From Bacillota bacterium (GTDB taxonomy: Bacteria; Bacillota; Clostridia; Peptostreptococcales; Natronincolaceae), in the NCBI GenBank assembly GCA_023387935.1, contig JAEWHG010000061.1, positions 1-6,494 of the forward strand: a DNA stretch of 6,494 nucleotides. The letters are read 5' to 3'. Under the pieces are notes generated by a model, which saw only the letters and a program-made list of their open reading frames with translations, made no database searches and was not told where the DNA came from. A program made the position numbers and the translations under genes. Positions 1-4,698 of this stretch are shown in pieces (the first letter of the stretch is position 1; every line of letters begins with the position of its first letter).

Positions 1-2
1 CA

Positions 3-116
3 TTTAAAATAAAAGATAAAGCCACCTTTGAATCTGTATCCATCGATTTAAACTCAATTACTTTGTGTTCTTTTGAGACTTCGGAATTAATGCTTTTAGA
101 AAAATATAGTTCTTAA
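3..116 (+). CDS. C-terminal tail of an unidentified protein, cut by the window start
   Basis: An open frame enters from the left edge and ends at a TAA at 114-116, giving about 37 residues. The alternation of hydrophobic and polar residues (FESVSIDLNSITLCSFE) looks like the closing strands of a beta-sandwich, as at the C-terminus of many glycoside hydrolases. That is only an impression from pattern and I do not assign a family. The frame has no internal stop and no start codon in the window, so it is either the true end of a longer gene or a chance frame. Nothing follows it in an operon-like way: the next 40 bases are AT-rich and non-coding. Confidence 0.35.
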   Translation, partial: FKIKDKATFESVSIDLNSITLCSFETSELMLLEKYSS

Positions 117-158
117 ATATGAAAAAAGGTGTACTTAAGTATAATAGTACTTAAAGCG

Positions 159-295
159 ATGGATGATATGGGACGAAAGTATAATTTGATGCAATCAAAA
201 ACCGCCGATATACTATGTAAGCTGAGCCATATATGGACGATGATGGTACGAAGGCAGATTTTTTGTCTTGTTTGATAAAAAAAGAAACGTGTTAA
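159..295 (+). pseudogene. Possible decayed small gene with a frameshift
   Basis: Two overlapping plus-strand frames look like one broken gene. The first opens at ATG 159 (MDDMGRKYNLMQSKTADIL...) and stops at 273-275 after 38 residues. The second is in another frame from about 221 to a TAA at 293-295 and reads AEPYMDDDGTKADFLSCLIK near its end, which is more protein-like than the end of the first frame. A single frameshift near 220-230 would join them into a product of about 45 residues. No convincing ribosome binding site precedes 159. The second frame stops inside the hairpin at 286-320, as a gene end running into its terminator would. I do not recognise the family, and both frames could be chance. 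Confidence 0.25.
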
Positions 296-320
296 ATATA
301 TATAATATATTTAACACGTT
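286..320. terminator. Perfect 15-bp AT-rich hairpin, possible terminator
   Basis: Arms 286-300 (AACGTGTTAAATATA) and 306-320 are exact reverse complements around a 5-base centre. The minus-strand transcript would have the T-rich run TTTCTTTTTTTATC directly after the stem, which suits a factor-independent terminator. The plus strand has only a weak tail (ATTTATGATG). No minus-strand gene lies just to the right, so if it is a terminator its client is missing, or it served the decayed plus-strand frame ending at 295. Confidence 0.45.
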
Positions 321-379
321 ATTTATGATGTATTTGTAAAATATTATGAATAAAATTTATAATATTAGGAGGAATATTA

Positions 380-439
380 ATGCCTTGCAGACATGAATTT
401 GGAATAAAGGTCTCTAGTTGTATACAAGGCTTTATATAA
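380..439 (+). CDS. 19-residue ORF with a strong ribosome binding site
   Basis: An ATG at 380 lies seven bases after a perfect AGGAGG (367-372). The frame encodes MPCRHEFGIKVSSCIQGFI and ends at a TAA at 437-439. The start signal is as good as that of any real gene in the window, but the product is too short to classify. It has two cysteines and no signal peptide or membrane segment. The likeliest reading is the genuine 5' end of a larger gene whose body has decayed. A short peptide or leader is the alternative. No obvious continuation of the coding pattern appears in other frames downstream. Confidence 0.3.
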   Translation: MPCRHEFGIKVSSCIQGFI

Positions 440-730
440 ACTTAATTATTAAGTAGCAATAAGTTATCTTATGGAAATATACTACAATAACAGAAATTAG
501 GTCAATACAATGAAGAATATATTTCAATTGTTTTAAACTAAACTTAGAGGATTTTACGTAATATTATTTATACTCATATCTTCTAACATTCTTCTAACAT
601 AAGGCGCAATTCGTTACAATTTTCAAATCAATTTACAATTTATGAAAAGAGATAAAATCCTTGAAAATACTTGTTTGTAGGGGTTAATATTAGGTAATAT
701 AAAGTCATGTAAATAGGCTTGTTCTTCTTT
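440..730. other. Intergenic stretch without a recognisable gene
   Basis: All frames on both strands are short and AT-driven. Visible structure is limited to a small direct repeat (TTCTAACAT twice at about 581-600) and a TTACAATTT direct repeat at about 614-641. Bases roughly 680-730, where the 5' half of the adjoining tRNA should lie, do not form a recognisable acceptor or D arm. Confidence 0.5.
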
Positions 731-773
731 GACATCGTAGAGGTCGTTGGTTCAAGTCCAATTATCCTCACCA
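731..773 (+). pseudogene. 3' fragment of a tRNA gene (valine-GAC-like), 5' half unrecognisable
   Basis: The segment reads as the 3' part of a tRNA. There is a variable loop AGGTC (741-745), T stem GTTGG (746-750), T loop TTCAAGT (751-757), T stem CCAAT (758-762), acceptor strand TATCCTC (763-769), discriminator A and encoded CCA (771-773). All five T-stem pairs form, one as G-T. Upstream, TTGACAT (729-735) fits an anticodon loop with GAC (valine), but its stem (CTTCT against CGTAG) pairs at only three of five positions. No acceptor 5' strand (GAGGATA expected) or D arm is found. It is therefore probably a decayed tRNA gene or an att scar carrying tRNA sequence. The amino-acid identity is tentative. 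Confidence 0.65.
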
Positions 774-774
774 A
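751..774 (+). repeat. Left att-like direct repeat (tRNA 3' end), 24 bases
   Basis: These 24 bases, from the T loop (TTCAAGTCC...) through the encoded CCA plus one A, recur exactly and in the same orientation at 5907-5930. Flanks differ on both sides (preceding G here, A there; following ATT here, TAG there). Tyrosine integrases of islands and phages commonly recombine in the T loop to 3' end of tRNA genes, leaving this kind of repeat, and integrase tails lie just inside both copies. I infer attL and attR of a roughly 5.1-kb insertion or of nested insertions. Confidence 0.8.
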
Positions 775-779
775 ATTAC

Positions 780-821
780 AAACCTTTGGAATGGTTGAAT
801 TTCAGAGGTTTTTCTTATTTT
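780..821 (+). terminator. Terminator following the tRNA 3' fragment
   Basis: Arms 780-792 (AAACCTTTGGAAT) and 799-811 (ATTTCAGAGGTTT) pair over 13 bp with two G-T wobbles around a 6-base loop, followed by TTCTTATTTT. The plus-strand orientation and the position six bases after the CCA fit a tRNA terminator. It overlaps the stop codon of the minus-strand integrase remnant. Confidence 0.7.
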
Positions 822-961
822 ACAACCTTCAACTTAGGTTCGCGTGTGCCACTTTGTGTGCCAGCGCTTAAAATATCATCAAATTCATCTGCCATTTTTC
901 TTTCAACAGATTCTAAATGATGAGCATAAATATTTGTAGCAATAGACGTATTGGAGTGGGC
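815..961 (-). pseudogene. Tyrosine recombinase (integrase), C-terminal fragment 1
   Basis: Read on the minus strand the frame is AHSNTSIATNIYAHHLE and continues through a charged helix (about residues VERKMADEFDDILS) to GTQSGTREPKLKVVK and a TAA at 815-817. This is the end of a phage or island integrase. The HS comes from the conserved LGHSS box and the tyrosine in NIYAHH is the expected nucleophile. Everything upstream (core-binding and most of the catalytic domain) is missing: the frame breaks at 961-962, where an insertion-sequence-like end begins. The stop lies about 40 bases from the tRNA-derived att repeat, the usual position of an integrase gene beside its attachment site. Identity is secure from the motif; the gene is non-functional. 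Confidence 0.85.
845..862. repeat. 18-bp motif shared with 5773-5790
   Basis: TGTGCCACTTTGTGTGCC here matches 5773-5790 at 17 of 18 bases in the same orientation. In the integrase frame it encodes the GTQSGT segment. The partner encodes GTQGGT, so both copies are probably the tails of related integrases. A recombinase arm-type binding site is an alternative. Confidence 0.6.
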
Positions 962-1039
962 TGGTGTCAAGCAAAAGGACAAACTATTCTAATTTAGTAT
1001 AGGAAAACAAAAATCCCTATTTCAATGGATAGGGATTTT
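962..1039. mobile_element. End of an insertion-sequence-like element, copy 1 (body absent)
   Basis: Starting at the integrase break, TGGTGTCAAGCAAAAGGACA and following bases (962-983) match 3403-3423 with a single one-base gap. In both copies a strong hairpin follows about 40 bases inside the tip although the hairpin sequences differ. In both, the sequence outside the tip is the LGHS codon region of an integrase. That is how one end of a transposable element should look, with the tip probably at TGTCA. No transposase frame and no opposite end are found, so this is a residual end. The family is not assigned. Confidence 0.55.
1010..1039 (-). terminator. Hairpin inside the element end, terminator-like on the minus strand
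   Basis: Perfect 11-bp stem AAAATCCCTAT (1010-1020) with ATAGGGATTTT (1029-1039) and an 8-base loop. On the minus strand the stem runs into TTTTTGTTTTCC, a good terminator tail. It would have ended a transposase gene coming from the right that is no longer present. Confidence 0.6.
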
Positions 1040-1198
1040 CAACGTTTGTTTAACAATTATATGGAGAAAGCGTTTCCGTCTAAATCTTTGATTGTTGCAG
1101 AGTATTACGATAATACCCACCAACGTTCGTTCAAACTTGGGGTAGAAGGTGAACGTGGAATTACAGCTATAAACGAATATTCCAAGCAATACAAGTAA
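1025..1198 (+). CDS. 57-residue frame of unknown identity, probably a gene remnant
   Basis: The plus-strand frame from ATG 1025 ends at a TAA at 1196-1198. It reads MDRDFQRLFNNYMEKAFPSK and continues as a hydrophilic sequence with a strand-like centre (KSLIVAEYYDNT) and a basic end (AINEYSKQYK). Its composition and codon choice (GCG, CCG, CGT) look protein-coding and less AT-driven than its surroundings; the antisense frame looks like a shadow. There is no ribosome binding site, and the ATG lies in the loop of the 1010-1039 hairpin. It is therefore probably the C-terminal piece of a larger gene cut at about 1040 by rearrangement at the element end. I do not recognise the family. Confidence 0.4.
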   Translation: MDRDFQRLFNNYMEKAFPSKSLIVAEYYDNTHQRSFKLGVEGERGITAINEYSKQYK

Positions 1199-1239
1199 TA
1201 TGTGCTTTTGTTTACAAAGAGAAATGTTATCCATTTTAT

Positions 1240-1974
1240 TTATTTTGCAGTAAGAAAAAGCAAAGCCATTCCAATCATACTAAGAGTGTTGAGGGAAAGA
1301 TGTACAATCATACCAATCCGGATATTCTTTTTTAGGTACACTACAGAAATATAGGGAATAAGGGCAATTATTCTTGTTATATTTTCCCATGGGGTAAAGA
1401 AATGATAAAGAGAAAAAAGAACGGCGTTTGTTAAGGGTGCTAATTTACCTAGCTTTCCCATTCGTGGAAGAAGAAAACCTCTAAAATATAACTCTTCCAC
1501 AAACGGACCCAAAATGCCATTTAGAGTAATACCCAAAACAAGGCATACAATAGCCTCAGCCTTTGAAATTGCTGTAATAGAAAACAAATTAATTCTAAAC
1601 CAATCGGGAACCCAGTTAAAAATGCTCCACAACGGATGCTCAATTGGGGCAACAACTCCAAATACCAAGAAAGCAATTACCAGGCAAGGGATTGCCCACA
1701 ATAGCATTCTACCTACAGGCATTGGCTCTTTAAACTCTATAACATCACTTAGCCGTTTACCTTCATTTTTTGCTGTAATAAACAGGATGCAAAGTTGTGT
1801 TGGAATGAGGCCAAATAATATGGCAAGCATTAGCGATAGGTAGATTGATAATCCCAAACCCCAGATTGGATTTGAAAAAAAGATGGATAGTAGCAATATC
1901 GGAAGACCGGGTATAAGATGGTATAAAACAATCTCCAAAATACCGAATTGTTTCGTTTCATTATTTTTGTTCAT
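1240..1974 (-). CDS. CPBP family intramembrane glutamic protease
   Basis: This 244-residue, very hydrophobic protein has the three motifs of the CPBP (Abi) membrane protease family. They are the glutamate pair with arginine in FVEELYFRGFLLPRM (E160, E161, R165), FSLYH (F187 to H191) and HLSLN (H225 to N229). About six to eight membrane segments are visible from residue 12 on. The family cleaves substrates within the membrane or matures prenylated proteins, and in Firmicutes it often serves peptide or bacteriocin immunity. The substrate here is unknown. The start is supported by AAAGGAG about nine bases upstream. It lies 87 bases downstream of the MerR-family gene on the same strand, with a MerR-type promoter between, which suggests that this is the regulator's target. 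The gene looks intact. Confidence 0.9.
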   Translation of the reverse strand: MNKNNETKQFGILEIVLYHLIPGLPILLLSIFFSNPIWGLGLSIYLSLMLAILFGLIPTQLCILFITAKNEGKRLSDVIEFKEPMPVGRMLLWAIPCLVIAFLVFGVVAPIEHPLWSIFNWVPDWFRINLFSITAISKAEAIVCLVLGITLNGILGPFVEELYFRGFLLPRMGKLGKLAPLTNAVLFSLYHFFTPWENITRIIALIPYISVVYLKKNIRIGMIVHLSLNTLSMIGMALLFLTAK

Positions 1975-2016
1975 AGGTTAATCTCCTTTGTTTTCAGCGT
2001 ATTTTGCTATAAACAA

Positions 2017-2047
2017 AGTATAGTCTATGTTGCAGCAACAAAGTCAA
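2017..2047 (-). promoter_or_regulatory. MerR-type promoter with operator dyad before the CPBP gene
   Basis: On the minus strand a -35 TTGACT (2042-2047) and a -10 TATACT (2017-2022) are 19 bases apart, too far for ordinary sigma-A promoters but the classic spacing at MerR targets. The spacer holds a perfect 6+6 dyad, TGTTGC-A-GCAACA (2028-2040); adding the outer bases, 9 of 11 pairs match over 2023-2045. MerR proteins bind such a dyad and twist the DNA to realign the promoter when the inducer is bound. The element lies between the MerR-family stop codon and the protease start. Confidence 0.75.
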
Positions 2048-2061
2048 TAGTTTATCTAAAA

Positions 2062-3066
2062 TTATTCTATGGGAACATAAACATCATAAAAACTATGCTC
2101 AACACTGCTCCCAAAAAGAACTAGCCGTATAAAAATGTACACTTCACCCTTGAGTGCTAAACCATTTACCTTAGCCCAAGCACGGCATTTCCTAAGCATT
2201 GTATCGGATAATGTTTCATCGTTGTTATCGGCTGAAACACGAATATAAATGGAGGGAATATTGGCTATAGCAGCGCTTTCTCTTTCTACTATACACATCT
2301 GCGAACCAGTATATCCACTTTCATTGAAATAAAGCATTCGAAGCATACTAGATAAAATATCTTCGTTGGAAAAATCTTTTGCATTCAGCACCTTTTCTTG
2401 ATATTCATAGAACGCCGAAAAAGATGGAAAGGTGCTTTTAATCGTAATGTTCGGCAACGATTGGATAGAAAAAACCTCCAAACAATTTTCTAAACTTTCA
2501 ATATAGCTTTTCGTCTGGTTAAGTTTGTAGAGCATTTTCTGATATTCATTAATGATATCAATAAGCTCATTTTCTTTTTCACTTATGGGATTCAAGAGGT
2601 CTTGTGCTTTTGATATTTTTAAAAAATGGCTAATCTCGCGGTTTGTGAACCCACGTTTATGGTAAAAATCTATCGCCATTAACCGAAGTATATCATATCC
2701 GTCGAACATTCGATAGTTGTTTTCATCTTCACGTGGAGGCTGAATTAATCCAAGTTTTTCGTAATAACGAATTCCTTCTCTTGTAACACCCAGAAATTCA
2801 TGGATATCTTGAATACGATAGCGGTTACGAACATTCATAATATCAACGGCATTCACATCACCATCTTGAATTGGTGATACGGAGTTATCTATTTTAGTGG
2901 TTGTTGTTTTCTGCTTCTTTATAGGCTTTTGTGCATAATCTGGAATGAGCCAGGTTTTCCCTTTTTTAATGACACCGGGGATATCTCCTTTTTGGCAATA
3001 ATAGGCCGCCATGCGATTTGTGATATTATATTTCTTAGCAAACTCAGATGTTGTTAGATAATTCAT
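2062..3066 (-). CDS. MerR-family regulator with extra N-terminal HTH and C-terminal GyrI-like sensor domain
   Basis: The 334-residue protein has three parts. Residues 2-48 (YLTTSEFAKKYNIT... KGKTWLIPDYAQKP) form an excisionase-like helix-turn-helix. A lysine/threonine-rich linker follows to about 80. Residues 82-150 are a MerR DNA-binding domain (YRIQDIHEFLGVT, then REGIRYYEKLGLI, then a wing ending in YRMFDGYDI), followed by a dimerising coiled coil at about 160-198. The rest, closing in YDVYVPIE, resembles the GyrI/BmrR-like effector-binding fold that accepts lipophilic or cationic compounds. Most MerR proteins lack the first HTH. A GGGGGAG site lies five bases before the start. It probably controls the CPBP protease downstream, and perhaps itself. 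The ligand is not known. The gene looks intact. Confidence 0.9.
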   Translation of the reverse strand: MNYLTTSEFAKKYNITNRMAAYYCQKGDIPGVIKKGKTWLIPDYAQKPIKKQKTTTTKIDNSVSPIQDGDVNAVDIMNVRNRYRIQDIHEFLGVTREGIRYYEKLGLIQPPREDENNYRMFDGYDILRLMAIDFYHKRGFTNREISHFLKISKAQDLLNPISEKENELIDIINEYQKMLYKLNQTKSYIESLENCLEVFSIQSLPNITIKSTFPSFSAFYEYQEKVLNAKDFSNEDILSSMLRMLYFNESGYTGSQMCIVERESAAIANIPSIYIRVSADNNDETLSDTMLRKCRAWAKVNGLALKGEVYIFIRLVLFGSSVEHSFYDVYVPIE

Positions 3067-3086
3067 TTTTACTCCCCCATCTACTC

Positions 3087-3115
3087 ATTGTATTTCAGAT
3101 ATATGAAATGTTCAA
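3087..3115 (-). promoter_or_regulatory. Promoter of the MerR-family gene, with a dyad in the spacer
   Basis: Minus-strand TTGAAC (3110-3115), a 17-base spacer and TACAAT (3087-3092) make a plausible sigma-A promoter about 20 bases upstream of the start codon. The spacer contains ATTTCA-GATATA-TGAAAT (3092-3109, plus strand), a perfect 6+6 inverted repeat. It is not the same sequence as the dyad before the protease gene, so it may bind another regulator, or the second HTH of the same protein. Confidence 0.55.
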
Positions 3116-3127
3116 GAGAGTTTTTCT

Positions 3128-3213
3128 AGAAATAAGTGTTAATAACTAACTACTTAATCGTTTATAATACTTACAAACTGCTTCGTCCTATTTGACAAGT
3201 ATCACTTATTTCT
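3128..3213. repeat. 11-bp inverted repeat (3128-3138 and 3203-3213)
   Basis: AGAAATAAGTG and CACTTATTTCT are exact reverse complements about 64 bases apart. The right arm lies in the truncated TetR frame (codons for KEIS), and the left arm lies beyond its premature stop. It may be a foldback or the scar of a small rearrangement that cut the gene. Chance in AT-rich DNA is possible. Confidence 0.4.
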
Positions 3214-3308
3214 TTCATTGTTACAGTAGGATACCCTTTTTCTTCAAATACTGTTTTTGCTATTTCAATAATTTCTACTTTCTTATAATTAAACCTAATA
3301 GTTTCCAT
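3171..3308 (-). pseudogene. TetR/AcrR-family regulator, truncated after the N-terminal HTH
   Basis: The frame starts at ATG 3308 with GGAGG six bases upstream and encodes 45 residues ending in TVTMKEISDTCQIGRSSL, then a TAA. This is the start and helix-turn-helix of a TetR-family repressor: the EIAKTVFEEKGYPTVTMKEI stretch is the typical helix 1-2 pattern, and GRSSL normally continues LYYYF. A full protein would have 180-200 residues, so the ligand-binding domain is missing and no continuation is seen in other frames. The HTH closely resembles that of the second TetR remnant (4306-4634). Both lie directly downstream of an integrase tail, so they probably descend from one duplicated integrase-TetR module. 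It ends about 55 bases before the MerR promoter. Confidence 0.8.
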
Positions 3309-3337
3309 AAGAACCTCCGATCAGATAATTTTAGTAA

Positions 3338-3403
3338 TTAAAAAGACTTCCGTTTCCCAAAGTCTTTCGGTTTATAAATTGTCGTAACAAGTGTCGAATG
3401 GGT
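3338..3403 (-). pseudogene. Tyrosine recombinase (integrase), C-terminal fragment 2
   Basis: The minus-strand frame HSTLVTTIYKPKDFGKRKSF ends at a TAA at 3338-3340. HST..TTIY fits the end of the LGHSS box and the catalytic-tyrosine region of an integrase. Alone this would be weak, but the DNA aligns with the better preserved integrase fragment at 4690-4730 (shared CCAC, TTCG-CAC-TGT and a later DFG), and each is followed by a hairpin and a TetR-family gene. The frame begins exactly where the second insertion-sequence-like end (3403 on) starts, at the same codons as in fragment 1. Identity is an inference from motif and context. Confidence 0.55.
3342..3367 (-). terminator. Hairpin after integrase fragment 2
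   Basis: AAAGACTT (3342-3349) pairs with AAGTCTTT (3360-3367) over 8 bp with a 10-base loop. On the minus strand it runs into TTAATTAC, a weak U tail. Its position between integrase tail and TetR start matches the stronger hairpin at 4662-4690. Confidence 0.4.
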
Positions 3404-3491
3404 GGTGTCAAGCAAAAGACAAATCTTTTGTTATGAAAAATAAAACAAAAATAAAACTATATCACAACTTAGTAGAGTTTTGTTTTTGTTT
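3403..3491. mobile_element. End of an insertion-sequence-like element, copy 2 (body absent)
   Basis: TGGTGTCAAGCAAAAGACAA (3403 on) repeats the tip seen at 962-983 in the same orientation. Inside it lies a long hairpin, as in copy 1. Outside it is again the LGHS codon region of an integrase. The interior beyond 3491 shows no transposase. The two tips agree much better than the integrases they interrupt, which argues for two insertions of one element type rather than one duplication. Confidence 0.55.
3443..3491 (-). terminator. 16-bp hairpin inside element end copy 2
   Basis: AAACAAAAATAAAACT (3443-3458) pairs with AGTTTTGTTTTTGTTT (3476-3491) with one wobble pair and a 17-base loop. Both strands are T-rich after the stem, most clearly on the minus strand (TATTTTTCAT). 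It occupies the same relative place as the unrelated hairpin 1010-1039, about 40 bases from the tip. Confidence 0.5.
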
Positions 3492-3656
3492 AGAGTAAAC
3501 TATATTTTGACTACATGCTGTAATAAACATTGGATACAGTTCGGTTGTTAAATATTAATGGTATAATGGGACTATTGTAGAGATTTTATAAAACATAGTA
3601 CCAATTCAATAGAGCCGGATGGGTTATAAAATGCTTAGACTCTAGTGGCAACGGCA
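3492..3656. other. Gene-free spacer with a possible extended -10 promoter
   Basis: No coding frame is supported. TGGTATAAT (3559-3567, plus strand) is a perfect extended -10 element but has no clear -35 and no gene start downstream. It may be the promoter of a gene lost in rearrangement. Confidence 0.35.
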
Positions 3657-4118
3657 TTATAAAATTGGAACACATATTTCACAAACATGATTATTGACCA
3701 TAGCTACCTGATATCGCTCAATAATAGGTTTGCTTGTATCAAGGCCAAAATTTTGGCTTTGCAATTCTGGAAAAATTTCTACCCATGCTTGATGTAGCCC
3801 TTTTGCTGTATGCTCTATTTGAAAAATAGCATATTTTCCGCTTACGATACTGCCCTCTTTAACATTATCATCATAGTTGATTTTATTTATAGTCATCAGA
3901 AATGGTAATACAAGCATCATATCGGCAATTTTCCTCATTTACTATTTGAGGGTTGTCATGAGCTATCGCCCATATAATTGATTGTTCATTATATCAATTT
4001 TGGCCTTAGCCCATCTTTTCAAACTTTCCATTACTTCCGAATTCTTAGTTCCATAAACACCTACTCGCCTAATATAGGCAGTTCTATAAGAAGGCAGTTC
4101 TTCAACACTAAAATTCAT
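3657..4118 (-). pseudogene. Stand-alone GyrI-like (SOUL/AraC effector-binding) protein, broken by two frameshifts
   Basis: Start ATG 4118 has AGGAG seven bases upstream. The first frame carries MNFSVEELPSYRTAYIRRVG and ends ...LKRWAKAKIDIMNNQLYGR at a stop at 3963-3965. The reading then continues in another frame as IAHDNPQIVNEENCRYDACI to about 3880. It returns to the first frame as DDNVKEGSIVSGKYAIFQIE, AWVEIFPELQ, KPIIERYQ and CEICVPIL. Joined, these give about 154 residues, the usual size and motif order of the GyrI-like small-molecule-binding family. One lost base near 3967 and one gained near 3880 would explain it. Four stop codons lie in the original frame between. In the intact family the protein binds amphipathic drugs or inhibits gyrase. 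It follows the TetR remnant on the same strand. Confidence 0.85.
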
Positions 4119-4134
4119 ATTGCTTCTCCTTTTA

Positions 4135-4305
4135 TTAACAATTGTTAAAGTGATTTCTTGCAAGCTCACCTAATGCTATAGCAATATAAAATTATTTACA
4201 ATAACCAATTTTATATTTAGTGATAATGTACAAAATATAAAATCGCTCATAATGAACATCTCATCGTATGGAAACAGCTTTAAAATTTGATATATTTTAA
4301 TCATA
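4135..4305 (-). other. Decayed stretch between the TetR remnant and the GyrI-like gene
   Basis: The minus strand ends in a short open piece, AIALGELARNHFNNC, with a TAA at 4135-4137. It is in the same frame as the TetR remnant after its frameshift, so it may be the original TetR C-terminus: 4634 to 4135 would give about 165 residues. Several stops lie between, and another frame (MIKIYQILKLFPYDEMFIMS) is open over part of it. No domain can be recognised. Confidence 0.3.
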
Positions 4306-4634
4306 TTATATGAATTCACTAAGACAATTTTTAGTATCATTTGCTAAAAAATACTCTGATATTGCTCTAGATAGAATTTTGTCCACATAAATATGTTCAT
4401 TTTTCAACTCCTCAAGAAAATTATCAATAGCCTTTTTATCGGTTTTCAATTTATTCTTTTCATCAAATATTACCGCTTTATCAATTTCATCTACAGAAAA
4501 AAAGTAATAATACAAACTACTTCTTCCCATCTTACATCCATTGCTTATATCTTTCATTGTAACTGATGAATAGTCTTTCTTTGAAAATAATATTTTTGCT
4601 GTTTTATAATCTCAGCTCTCTTTGCTGTACTCAT
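4306..4634 (-). pseudogene. TetR/AcrR-family regulator, frameshifted and C-terminally truncated
   Basis: The true start is ATG 4634, preceded by AAAGGTGG. The frame begins MSTAKRAEIIK and then breaks: one base is missing next to 4602. In the next frame it continues as TAKILFSKKDYSSVTMKDI, then CKMGRSSLYYYFFSVDEID, which is the TetR helix-turn-helix and the helix after it. It goes on as an all-helical, lysine- and aspartate-rich segment to a stop at 4306. The total is about 109 residues against 180-200 for the family. The HTH (SVTMKDIS..C.MGRSSL) is near that of the 3171-3308 remnant. It lies between an integrase tail with terminator and the broken GyrI-like gene. An internal start at 4557 would miss half of the HTH, so no functional product is expected. 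Confidence 0.85.
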
Positions 4635-4661
4635 AGGGCCACCTTTCATTAAATTTTTATA

Positions 4662-4690
4662 TTAAAAAAGGACTTTGAAAGCCAAAATCC
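4662..4690 (-). terminator. Terminator between integrase fragment 3 and the TetR remnant
   Basis: On the minus strand GGATTTTGG pairs with TCAAAGTCC across a 3-base loop (9 bp, two wobbles), followed by TTTTTTAAT. This is a well-formed factor-independent terminator. It separates the integrase remnant upstream from the TetR start at 4634. Confidence 0.75.
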
Positions 4691-4698
4691 ATAGATTT

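Noticed and set aside
334..363. TTGTAA and TATAAT with 18-bp spacing, as promoter of the 19-residue ORF
   Set aside because: Transcription would begin at about 370, inside the ribosome binding site, leaving no usable leader.
1022..1234. Minus-strand 70-codon frame
   Set aside because: It runs antisense to the more protein-like plus-strand frame 1025-1198, has no domain pattern and ends in the hairpin stem.
1514..1843. Plus-strand 109-codon frame
   Set aside because: It is antisense to the CPBP protease, whose catalytic motifs prove the minus strand; no ribosome binding site.
962..3423. Composite transposon carrying the MerR and protease genes between the two element ends
   Set aside because: The two ends face the same way and lack transposase and opposite ends, so they do not bound a mobile unit as they stand; two separate insertions with later loss fit better.
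4306..4557. Intact small regulator starting at the internal ATG 4557
   Set aside because: That start would omit the first HTH helices. A better start at 4634 with a ribosome binding site and a one-base frameshift shows it is a broken TetR gene.
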